Part shown: positions 1 to 5,152 of the stretch, in pieces
Numbering within the stretch: position 1 is the first letter of the stretch
Layout: each line of letters opens with the position of its first letter
Assembly (NCBI RefSeq): GCF_028618525.1
Contig: NZ_JAQITC010000026.1
Coordinates: forward strand, 1 to 5,152
Origin: Bartonella sp. AU55XJBT
Lineage (GTDB): Bacteria > Pseudomonadota > Alphaproteobacteria > Rhizobiales > Rhizobiaceae
Length of the DNA stretch: 5,152 nucleotides
Direction of reading: 5' to 3'
Translations under genes and position numbers: made by a program
The notes under the pieces: generated by a model
Database searches by the model: none
What the model was told of the DNA's origin: nothing
What the model saw: only the letters and a program-made list of their open reading frames with translations

Positions 1-34
1 ATCATGTAATAAATACAATTTATAAAAAGTAAAG

Positions 35-89
35 TTTATCCATTAATTATAAATAAATAGCAGTTTCATTTATACCGAAGATATATAAT
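35..89 (+). promoter_or_regulatory. Putative promoter upstream of first trwL copy
   Basis: A perfect TATAAT (84-89) lies 36 nt before the start codon in a very AT-rich stretch. No good TTGACA-like -35 is visible; the hexamer at 17-bp spacing (61-66, CAGTTT) is a poor match. An imperfect inverted repeat, TTTAT (35-39) against ATAAA (49-53), lies just upstream and could be an operator. Trw promoters are known to be repressed by KorA/KorB-type regulators, but I cannot assign their binding site here. Exact conservation of this block in both copies supports function, although recent duplication would also explain it. Confidence 0.45.
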
Positions 90-116
90 TTGAAATGTTA
101 TTTAGAAGCTTAATAA

Positions 117-123
117 GAGTGAG
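117..123 (+). promoter_or_regulatory. Ribosome binding site of first trwL copy, unusually close to the start
   Basis: A GAGTGAG stretch lies only 2 nt before the ATG at 126, closer than the usual 5-9 nt. A small inverted repeat, CTTA-A-TAAG (109-117), runs into it. The same arrangement recurs at 571-577 in copy 2. The start is still well supported because the signal peptide begins exactly there and the third pilin shares the same MKQLN start. Confidence 0.4.
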
Positions 124-125
124 AT

Positions 126-446
126 ATGAAACAATTAAATATTCTTCAAACAATAGTTCGTAATAAAACTACTCCAATCTCTGCAGCTTTAACTGTATTC
201 TTTATGAATAATTCTGTATGTTCTGCTAACCCGAAAACTTTGACAAATGCAAAGACGGCTTTAGAAGGCTTAAAAGGAGATTTAAATGCACTTATCCCTA
301 TTGCCGCTGGCGTTATACTTTTATGTCTAGCAATTGCTTATGCAGGGCGCTACATCGAAAAAGCTACATTCATACGATGGGCTGTTGGCGTTGTTGTTGC
401 TGGTTCAGCATCCCAACTTGCCACACTGTTATTTACTGGAGCTTAA
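126..446 (+). CDS. trwL: TrwL-like major pilin (VirB2 family), tandem copy 1
   Basis: This encodes a 106-residue VirB2-type pilin precursor, the main subunit of a T4SS pilus. An N-terminal signal region (residues about 1-34) ends in V-C-S-A, so cleavage would fall after S33 or A34. The mature protein is about 72 residues. A short polar, helix-prone segment (35-55) is followed by two hydrophobic segments, about 56-77 and 82-104, separated by the charged loop GRYIEKATFIRW. This is the classic VirB2 two-helix hairpin. The C-terminal half is almost identical to the next copy, while residues 31-56 differ strongly. Unlike its neighbours it lacks the AYA cleavage motif. In Bartonella, trwL is amplified into several copies thought to give variant surface pilus subunits. 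The family call rests on topology, repetition and gene order; the copy number within the full locus cannot be known from this window. Confidence 0.88.
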   Translation: MKQLNILQTIVRNKTTPISAALTVFFMNNSVCSANPKTLTNAKTALEGLKGDLNALIPIAAGVILLCLAIAYAGRYIEKATFIRWAVGVVVAGSASQLATLLFTGA

Positions 447-514
447 TTGTGGCGATCATGTAGTAAATACAATTTGTAAAAAGCAAAGTTTATCCATTAA
501 TTATAAATAAATAG

Positions 515-543
515 CAGTTTCATTTATACCGAAGATATATAAT
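515..543 (+). promoter_or_regulatory. Putative promoter upstream of second trwL copy
   Basis: This is an exact copy of the candidate promoter of the first unit, with TATAAT at 538-543 and the same weak -35 region. It lies between the stop of the first pilin and the start of the second, so the second pilin could be transcribed both from here and by read-through. Confidence 0.42.
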
Positions 544-579
544 TTGAAATGTTATTTAGAAGCTTAATAAGAGTGAGAT

Positions 580-900
580 ATGAAACAATTAAATATTCTT
601 CAAACAATAGTTAGTAATAAAACCACCACAATTTCTGCAGCTTTAACTGTATTCTTTATGAATAATTCTGCATATGCTGCTGACCCGCAAACTTTGGTAA
701 ATGCAAAGAAGGCTTTAGACGGTTTAAATAGCGATTTAAAAATTATTATCCCTATTGCCGCTGGCGTTATACTTTTATGTCTAGCAATTGCTTATGCAGG
801 GCGCTACATCGAAAAAGATACGTTCATACGATGGGCTGTTGGCGTTGTTGTTGCTGGTTCAGCATCCCAACTTGCTACACTGTTATTTACAGGTAAATAA
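580..900 (+). CDS. trwL: TrwL-like major pilin (VirB2 family), tandem copy 2
   Basis: This is a second 106-residue VirB2-type pilin precursor. A signal peptide ends in A31-Y32-A33, a good signal peptidase I site, giving a mature protein of about 73 residues starting at A34. The polar N-terminal segment (34-55) is followed by hydrophobic segments at about 56-77 and 82-104. It differs from copy 1 at 17 residues; 13 lie in positions 31-56. Outside that stretch only R12S, P17T, A80D and the last residue (A106K) differ. The A80D change adds a negative charge in the loop between the two helices. Its own upstream block duplicates that of copy 1. It would be assembled as an alternative pilus subunit in the same T4SS. 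Which numbered trwL it is cannot be told from here. Confidence 0.88.
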   Translation: MKQLNILQTIVSNKTTTISAALTVFFMNNSAYAADPQTLVNAKKALDGLNSDLKIIIPIAAGVILLCLAIAYAGRYIEKDTFIRWAVGVVVAGSASQLATLLFTGK

Positions 901-1032
901 TCACAAGTCTATATAATACGTAATGTTTTTAAGTATACGTTGATTATAGGTATATACCAGCAATAGTTTCGCTCAGACTGCAAAAAAGGAATATTATTTA
1001 TAGCAACTTGAATTAAATGGGGAATAAAAAAT
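901..1032 (+). promoter_or_regulatory. AT-rich spacer before the third pilin, with promoter-like and palindromic elements
   Basis: No coding signal is visible. The spacer has a TATAAT (912-917), two ATACGT hexamers in direct orientation (916-921 and 935-940), and a perfect 10-bp palindrome GGTATATACC (949-958). A GGGGA ribosome binding site (1019-1023) lies 9 nt before the ATG at 1033. No convincing -35 accompanies the TATAAT. The palindrome could be an operator half of a regulatory site or chance in AT-rich DNA. Sequence here is unrelated to the leader of the two tandem copies, so the third pilin would be controlled differently or only by read-through. Confidence 0.3.
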
Positions 1033-1344
1033 ATGAAGCAATTAAATACATTTCAAAGAGAACTATGCAACAAAATTAGTGTTGTTTTTATCACTTCAAT
1101 GATGTTATTAATAACTCGATTTGCTTATGCTCAAACGGAAACAAAGAGCATAGATGTTTTTATTGGTGTGCAATATGGATTAAGTATACTTGTTCCTATC
1201 GTTGCTGTCATCATTTTTTTATTTCTTTTGCTTATTTATATATTTCGCATCATTGCAAGAGCTACATTTATGCGATGGGCATTCAGCGTCATTATTGCTG
1301 GTGCAGCCTTCTATATTAGCCACATATTATTTCACCTCCAGTGA
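1033..1344 (+). CDS. trwL: Diverged TrwL-like pilin (VirB2 family), third paralogue
   Basis: This encodes a 103-residue pilin-like precursor. It shares the MKQLN start, the AYA cleavage site (residues 31-33), the ATF-(I/M)-RWA motif (77-83) and a following A-G pair (89-90) with the two upstream pilins. Most other positions have changed. Signal cleavage after A33 would leave a 70-residue mature protein with a short polar N-terminus (34-48), a long hydrophobic helix (about 49-74) and a second at about 79-100. The first helix is richer in Phe, Leu and Ile than in the other copies, and the cysteine found there in copies 1 and 2 is absent. It lies 12 nt before trwM, so it may be the ancestral last trwL of the array. 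Whether it forms pilus or is a specialised subunit is unknown. Confidence 0.82.
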   Translation: MKQLNTFQRELCNKISVVFITSMMLLITRFAYAQTETKSIDVFIGVQYGLSILVPIVAVIIFLFLLLIYIFRIIARATFMRWAFSVIIAGAAFYISHILFHLQ

Positions 1345-1356
1345 CAAGAGCACCCC

Positions 1357-1665
1357 ATGAAATCACAAGAAAAAAAAGAATTCCCTCTGTTTAAAGGAGC
1401 AACACGTGTTCCAACAATATGGGGTGTCCCCATGATGCCATTTATCGTTATGGTGATGGGGGTGGCTGTTATTGCTATGACAGTAAGTATCTTTTTGTGG
1501 ATTATGGCGCCGCCACTATGGTTCGTTATGGTACAAATTGCTAAAAATGATGACAAAGCATTTCGTATCTGGTGGTTATGGATCGACACTAAATTTCGCA
1601 ATCGCAATAAAGGTTTTTGGGGCGCATCGAGTTATAGTCCCTCTGATTATAGTAAAAGGAGATAA
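1357..1665 (+). CDS. trwM: TrwM, VirB3-family inner-membrane T4SS component
   Basis: This is a 102-residue VirB3-type protein, a small inner-membrane component associated with the VirB4 ATPase. The N-terminal PLFKGATRVPTIWGVP stretch (10-25) is the typical VirB3 opening. It is followed by a long hydrophobic hairpin (about 26-60) and a cationic cytoplasmic tail with DDKAFR (65-70) and a basic RNRNK stretch (81-85). The length matches the family, usually about 100 residues. There is little Shine-Dalgarno sequence before the ATG; the preceding pilin stops 12 nt upstream, so translation may rely on coupling. It ends 2 nt before trwK, fitting the known functional pairing of VirB3 and VirB4, which are fused in some systems. 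Confidence 0.92.
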   Translation: MKSQEKKEFPLFKGATRVPTIWGVPMMPFIVMVMGVAVIAMTVSIFLWIMAPPLWFVMVQIAKNDDKAFRIWWLWIDTKFRNRNKGFWGASSYSPSDYSKRR

Positions 1666-1667
1666 AC

Positions 1668-4139
1668 ATGACAGCTGTTGAAAGCAGCAAACGTCTCGCA
1701 TCAGAGACACCTGTAAGCCTGTTCCTCCCCTATTCACATCATATTACAGATACGATTATCTCTACTAAGAATGCGGAATATTTGTCAATTTGGAAAATTG
1801 ATGGTCGTTCACATCAAAGCGCTTCAGAAGAAGATATTTTTCAATGGACAAAAGAGCTTAACAATACTCTCCGGGGTATTGCATCAGCCAATTTATCATT
1901 TTGGACACATATCGTGCGCCGCCGTGTTTATGAATATCCTGATTCAACATTTAATCAAATGTTTTGCTATCAACTTGATGAAAAATATCGGCAGAGCTTT
2001 TCTGGTTATAATTTGATGGTTAATGATCTGTATCTGACTGTCGTCTTCCAACCGATAGCGGATAAAATTATGTCGTTCTTTTCTAAACATGAGCGCGAAA
2101 CGCTTGATCAAAAAAAGATGCGACAAGACTCATGTATCAAAGAACTCAATGACGTCAATCGTACTTTAGGCCAATCCTTAAAGCGTTATGGTGCAGAACT
2201 TCTTGGTGCTTATGAAAAAAATGGTCATGTTTATTCTTCGGCACTTGAATTCCTTGGAATGCTTGTTAATGGTGAATATCGTCCTATGCCAATTTGCCAT
2301 GACCGTTTTGCTGAGTATATGTCTATCAATCGACCATTTTTTTCAAAATGGGGTGCTTTTGGTGAACTGCGCACAACCAGTGGAACACGTCGATTTGGAA
2401 TGTTGGAAATTAAAGAATACGATGCAACAACCAAACCTGGACAATTGAATGTTTTGCTGGAAAGTGACTTCGAGTTCATACTGACACAGAGTTTTTCGGT
2501 GCTCTCTCGGCATGCTGCTAAAGACTATTTACAACGGCATCAGCGCAATCTTATTGATGCACGTGATGTGGCAACCAGCCAAATTGCACAAATTGATGAA
2601 GCACTCAATCAACTTATCAGTGGGCATTTTATCATGGGGGAACATCATTGTACATTGATCATCTATGGTGATACAATTCAGCAAGTCCGCGACTATATGG
2701 CCAAAGCAAGTGCAGCGCTATTAGATGTTGCGGTATTACCCAAACCTGTAGATTTAGCGATAGAAGCTGGTTATTGGGCACAACTTCCTGGTAATTGGAA
2801 ATGGAGGCCCCGTCCTGCCCCAATTACATCACTGAACTTTTTATCATTTTCATCTTTTCATAATTTTATGTCGGGGAAACCCACTGGAAATCCATGGGGG
2901 CCAGCGGTCACAATTCTCAAAACAACCAGTAAAACACCACTTTATTTTAATTTTCATGCCTCCAAACTTGAGGAGGATTCAACCGATAAGCGATTACTTG
3001 GTAATACCGCACTTATCGGACAATCTGGATCTGGTAAAACTGTGTTGCTCGGCTTTTTGTTAGCACAAGCGCAAAAATTTAAGCCAACAACTGTTGTTTT
3101 TGATAAAGATCGCGGCATGGAAATTGCCATTCGAGCGATGGGTGGAAGGTATTTAACATTCAAGCCAGGAAGATCAAGTGGTTTTAATCCATTTCAACTA
3201 CCCCCCACACAAGAGAATATAATTTTTCTAAAACAATTTATTAAAAAATTGGCAGAAGCTGGTGGCGAAGTCACGCATCACGACGAGGAAGAAATTAATA
3301 AAGCTGTTATGTCTGTTATGAGCAATAACATTGATCCATCGTTGCGTCGTTTGTCTTTTCTGGTGCAGTTTTTACCAAATCCGCATTTAAATAATTATGA
3401 TTCACACCCATCTGTTCACGCTCGTTTACTCAAATGGTGTGAAGGTGGTGATTATGGATGGTTATTTGATAATCCGAATGATGCACTTGACCTTTCAGCA
3501 CATCAAATTTACGGCTTTGATATCACAGAATTCTTAGATAACCCAGAAACGCGTACTCCAGTGATGATGTATCTGCTTTACCGTACAGAAGGTATGATTA
3601 GCGGCCAGCGATTTATGTATATCTTTGATGAGTTTTGGAAGCCTTTGCAAGATCCGTACTTTGAAGATTTAGCGAAAAATAAACAAAAGACTATCCGTAA
3701 ACAAAACGGTATTTTTGTTTACGCAACACAAGAGCCTAGTGATGCTTTAGAAAGTAATATTGCCAAAACGCTCATTCAGCAATGTGCGACTTACATTTTT
3801 CTAGCCAATCCCAAAGCAAATTATGAAGATTATACAAAAGGTTTTAAATTAACAGATACTGAATTTGAACTTGTTAAAGGACTTGGTGAGTTTAGTCGCC
3901 AATTCCTCATTAAACAGGGTGATCAATCTGCACTTGCAGAACTGAATCTCGGTAAGTTCCATGTAACAAGCAATGGAAAAACCATAGAACACGACTTTAG
4001 TGATGAGCTCTTGGTGTTATCAGGAACACCTGATAACGCGGAGTTAGCCGAAAGAATTATCGCTGAAGTGGGTGATGATCCGGCAATATGGTTACCGATT
4101 TTTTTACAGCATGCAAAAAATGACAGGAGGGAAACATGA
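1668..4139 (+). CDS. trwK: TrwK, VirB4-family T4SS ATPase
   Basis: This is an 823-residue VirB4-type ATPase, the largest and most conserved T4SS component. It acts at the inner-membrane base of the machine and powers pilin extraction and substrate handling. The N-terminal half (about 1-420) is the CagE/TrbE/VirB4 domain. The C-terminal RecA-like ATPase domain carries Walker A GQSGSGKT (451-458, with catalytic K457) and Walker B YIFDE (651-655, with D654 and E655). A downstream VYATQEP motif (684-690) holds the conserved glutamine Q688. All key residues look intact and the length is full. The start is supported by AGGAG at 1657-1661 with good spacing; that ribosome binding site sits in the end of trwM. 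Its last codon and stop overlap the start of trwJ. Confidence in the family is very high; the Trw rather than VirB assignment comes from context. Confidence 0.96.
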   Translation: MTAVESSKRLASETPVSLFLPYSHHITDTIISTKNAEYLSIWKIDGRSHQSASEEDIFQWTKELNNTLRGIASANLSFWTHIVRRRVYEYPDSTFNQMFCYQLDEKYRQSFSGYNLMVNDLYLTVVFQPIADKIMSFFSKHERETLDQKKMRQDSCIKELNDVNRTLGQSLKRYGAELLGAYEKNGHVYSSALEFLGMLVNGEYRPMPICHDRFAEYMSINRPFFSKWGAFGELRTTSGTRRFGMLEIKEYDATTKPGQLNVLLESDFEFILTQSFSVLSRHAAKDYLQRHQRNLIDARDVATSQIAQIDEALNQLISGHFIMGEHHCTLIIYGDTIQQVRDYMAKASAALLDVAVLPKPVDLAIEAGYWAQLPGNWKWRPRPAPITSLNFLSFSSFHNFMSGKPTGNPWGPAVTILKTTSKTPLYFNFHASKLEEDSTDKRLLGNTALIGQSGSGKTVLLGFLLAQAQKFKPTTVVFDKDRGMEIAIRAMGGRYLTFKPGRSSGFNPFQLPPTQENIIFLKQFIKKLAEAGGEVTHHDEEEINKAVMSVMSNNIDPSLRRLSFLVQFLPNPHLNNYDSHPSVHARLLKWCEGGDYGWLFDNPNDALDLSAHQIYGFDITEFLDNPETRTPVMMYLLYRTEGMISGQRFMYIFDEFWKPLQDPYFEDLAKNKQKTIRKQNGIFVYATQEPSDALESNIAKTLIQQCATYIFLANPKANYEDYTKGFKLTDTEFELVKGLGEFSRQFLIKQGDQSALAELNLGKFHVTSNGKTIEHDFSDELLVLSGTPDNAELAERIIAEVGDDPAIWLPIFLQHAKNDRRET
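4125..4139 (+). promoter_or_regulatory. Strong ribosome binding site and ATGA overlap joining trwK to trwJ
   Basis: A full AGGAGG (4125-4130) lies 5 nt before the trwJ ATG, inside the last codons of trwK. The two reading frames overlap as ATGA (4136-4139), where TGA stops trwK. This is the strongest Shine-Dalgarno in the window and implies efficient, coupled translation of the minor pilin. Confidence 0.85.
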
Positions 4140-4873
4140 AGAAACAGGTCATTTCAATAGCAATAGCAATAACCTTAGGAGTCTCAAACCCAGCAATGGC
4201 TTGGGTTTGGGGTGCTGGAGCAGCGGATTTAGAAGCAACAGTTCCAACAACTTGGCCCAATTGGTTTGGAGGATCATCTTCAAGTACAGCAACCCCTAAA
4301 CAACCTGTAATAAGTCTTAAAGAAATCCTCGAAGTCATAAAGAAACACCTCGAGGAAGTAAAAAAGATACATGAATCTATAACGGGCAGCCAAAAATTTA
4401 AAAATGCACAAACCAATCACAGCAGTTTTTTTCTGAAAAATCCAGAGATGCTTTACGATAGAAATAAGCCTTCTGCTCTATCTACATCCCTTGAAAATAT
4501 CTTAAAAGAAGAAGAAATTCCTGCCTCTATCCATGAATCCCGCAACTCTATTGGTAAGCGTATCCAATATGCAGCCATTACTGATAAAGCCGTAAGTCTA
4601 AAGGCTTTTCAAAATGCAAACAATCGTTTTCAGCATATTGAAGAACTATTAAACGAAATAAAGACAACAAAAGATCTAAAAAGTATTGCTGAGTTACAGG
4701 CAAATATAATTGGAATGCTTGCTATGCTTCAAAATGAAACAGCAAAACTACAAATGGTTACGCATTTACGCAACGCTGAACATACACTTATCAAACAGCA
4801 GAAGGATAAGCATAACATAAAAATTTTGAATAGTAAAAACACAAAAATGCCTACCATAAGATTTATTAGATAA
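4136..4873 (+). CDS. trwJ: TrwJ, VirB5-family minor pilin / adhesin
   Basis: This is a 245-residue VirB5-type protein, a minor subunit found at the tip of T4SS pili. A signal peptide ends at A-M-A (20-22), giving a secreted protein beginning WVWGAG. The mature N-terminus is rich in Trp and Gly, followed by a Ser/Thr/Pro linker (47-57). Next come amphipathic helices: a charged, coiled-coil-like stretch (60-86) and a helical C-terminal part (about 140-225). The C-terminal part holds a TTKDLKSIAELQA stretch (177-189) followed by MLQNETAKLQ (197-206), which I recognise as typical of the VirB5/TrwJ/TraC family. No cysteine is present. Position between VirB4 and VirB6 genes supports the call. In Bartonella, trwJ is often duplicated with trwI and trwH, varies between copies and is implicated in host-specific red-cell binding; which copy this is cannot be decided. 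Confidence 0.88.
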   Translation: MKKQVISIAIAITLGVSNPAMAWVWGAGAADLEATVPTTWPNWFGGSSSSTATPKQPVISLKEILEVIKKHLEEVKKIHESITGSQKFKNAQTNHSSFFLKNPEMLYDRNKPSALSTSLENILKEEEIPASIHESRNSIGKRIQYAAITDKAVSLKAFQNANNRFQHIEELLNEIKTTKDLKSIAELQANIIGMLAMLQNETAKLQMVTHLRNAEHTLIKQQKDKHNIKILNSKNTKMPTIRFIR

Positions 4874-4881
4874 AGCTTTTT

Positions 4882-4908
4882 ATAATAACATTTTGTATAT
4901 TATTTTTT
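4882..4908 (+). terminator. Weak terminator-like hairpin after trwJ
   Basis: A 6-bp all-AT inverted repeat, ATAATA (4882-4887) and TATTAT (4898-4903), with a 10-nt loop, is followed at once by a run of T ending at 4908. The stem has no GC pair, so it would be very weak. At best it attenuates transcription into trwI, and it may be chance in AT-rich DNA. Confidence 0.2.
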
Positions 4909-5059
4909 GTGTGTTCGTAAAAACAAAAGAATATATAATACTCTGTTCTCTCTCATAAACTGAAAAGATCTATGGAATTTAATTTCTTCCTAAAAAACTC
5001 AACAAAAAATGCTTTTTAAAATCATATAAAAAATTAAAAGTTCGTTAAAGAGGAATACC
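4909..5059 (+). promoter_or_regulatory. AT-rich spacer before trwI with promoter-like TATAAT
   Basis: This forms most of a 186-bp gap in an otherwise tightly packed operon. A GAATATATAAT element with TATAAT at 4934-4939 resembles the GATATATAAT of the trwL leaders, but no clear -35 is visible. An AAAGAGG ribosome binding site (5047-5053) lies 6 nt before the trwI ATG. The only start codon in good context between the two genes opens a 15-codon frame (4972-5019) with no ribosome binding site and no recognisable product. The gap may hold an internal promoter, or be a recombination scar where trwJ-trwI units were duplicated or exchanged. Confidence 0.3.
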
Positions 5060-5152
5060 ATGAACTTTACCGTGTTCACGCAACTTTTCAATAAAATTGA
5101 TCAGATAACAAAAACATATGTCACGGATATTTCCTCAAAAGCAATTGTTGTA
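5060..5152 (+). CDS. trwI: TrwI, VirB6-family channel protein (5' end only)
   Basis: The first 31 codons are open to the window end. The start MNFTVFTQLFNKIDQ followed by TYVTDISSKA matches what I recall of the N-terminus of TrwI, the VirB6-type polytopic inner-membrane protein of R388-like systems. The start is supported by AAAGAGG 6 nt upstream. Gene order (VirB6 after VirB5) agrees. The whole family is about 300 residues or more with several membrane helices, all beyond the window, so intactness cannot be judged. If the locus is arranged as in other Bartonella, a trwH-like gene and possibly further trwJ/I/H copies would follow. Confidence 0.85.
   Translation, partial: MNFTVFTQLFNKIDQITKTYVTDISSKAIVV

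Larger units (their letters stand above)
1..454 (+). repeat. Tandem direct repeat, copy 1 (promoter region plus trwL gene unit)
   Basis: This is the first copy of a 454-bp tandem unit; position n here matches n+454 in the next copy. The upstream 125 bp differ from copy 2 at only three positions (9, 22 and 30), all transitions. Positions 31-158 are identical to 485-612 (128 bp), covering the promoter region, the ribosome binding site and the first 11 codons. A second identical block is 292-363 against 746-817. The middle of the gene is much more diverged. The unit ends with an 8-nt tail after the stop codon that copy 2 lacks. The copy may begin before the window start. It is best explained as gene duplication including its own regulatory region. 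Confidence 0.95.
455..900 (+). repeat. Tandem direct repeat, copy 2 (promoter region plus trwL gene unit)
   Basis: This is the second copy of the 454-bp unit. It starts directly where copy 1 ends and stays collinear, without insertions or deletions, through the stop codon of the second pilin gene. Similarity to copy 1 stops at the stop codon: the following spacer (from 901) is unrelated to the start of the unit. The third pilin gene downstream therefore does not carry the same upstream block. Confidence 0.95.

Noticed and set aside
204..230. Possible lipoprotein signal (lipobox) at C32 of the first pilin
   Set aside because: The preceding residues N-S-V do not fit the L-x-(G/A/S)-C pattern, and the paralogues use an ordinary AYA signal-peptidase I site.
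1..900. Tandem repeat as an assembly artefact
   Set aside because: The copies differ at many positions in the coding middle in a way that changes protein sequence while keeping the frame, so they are real paralogues.
1332..1607. 91-codon minus-strand frame
   Set aside because: It lies opposite trwM and the end of the third pilin, has no family resemblance and is a shadow of well-supported plus-strand genes.
4057..4416. 119-codon minus-strand frame
   Set aside because: It overlaps the trwK end and trwJ start antisense, with no recognisable product; the plus-strand genes have good ribosome binding sites and family motifs.
4972..5019. Short 15-codon frame in the spacer before trwI
   Set aside because: There is no ribosome binding site, no similarity to anything recognised, and such frames are expected by chance in AT-rich DNA.
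1..5152. Assignment to the Bartonella VirB/D4 system rather than Trw
   Set aside because: Three virB2-like genes in a row and a TrwI-type N-terminus point to Trw. The VirB/D4 locus normally has a single pilin gene. Only a database comparison would settle it fully.
1..5152. CRISPR array, tRNA/rRNA genes, insertion sequences
   Set aside because: No short spaced repeats, no cloverleaf or rRNA-like sequence and no transposase frame were seen on either strand.

Overview
The window looks like part of a conjugation-type type IV secretion system (T4SS) from an AT-rich alphaproteobacterium. It most likely comes from the trw locus of a Bartonella species. The gene order is the T4SS order virB2-virB2-virB2-virB3-virB4-virB5-virB6, all on the + strand. 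The amplified virB2-like (trwL) pilin genes, the 823-residue VirB4 ATPase and the TrwI-like start of the last gene fit the R388-type Trw system that Bartonella acquired. They fit less well with the VirB/D4 system, which normally has one pilin gene. The species cannot be named from this window.

Layout: positions 1-454 and 455-900 are two tandem copies of a 454-bp unit. Each copy holds about 125 bp of upstream DNA, with a promoter-like TATAAT, and one 106-codon trwL pilin gene (126-446 and 580-900). A 132-bp AT-rich spacer (901-1032) follows, with no coding signal and a short perfect palindrome. A third, strongly diverged trwL paralogue lies at 1033-1344. Next come a tightly packed trwM (VirB3, 1357-1665), trwK (VirB4 ATPase, 1668-4139) and trwJ (VirB5 minor pilin, 4136-4873), with gaps of 12 and 2 nt and then a 4-nt overlap. 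This implies one translationally coupled transcript. After a 186-bp AT-rich spacer (4874-5059), trwI (VirB6) starts at 5060 and runs off the window end.

Working together: TrwL is the major pilus subunit. TrwM and TrwK are inner-membrane assembly components, with TrwK supplying ATP hydrolysis for pilin handling. TrwJ is the minor pilin or tip adhesin, and TrwI is the polytopic inner-membrane channel component. In Bartonella, Trw is known to act as a surface-adhesion device for host-specific erythrocyte infection rather than as a DNA or effector exporter, and trwL and trwJ are the amplified, variable components.

The most notable signal is the pattern of variation between the two tandem pilin copies. 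The promoter/signal-peptide block and the hydrophobic C-terminal block are nearly or fully identical. Amino-acid changes are packed into a roughly 26-residue stretch at the mature N-terminus. The third pilin has escaped this homogenisation. I found no evidence for a wholly new system; the locus is a known family with interesting paralogue evolution.
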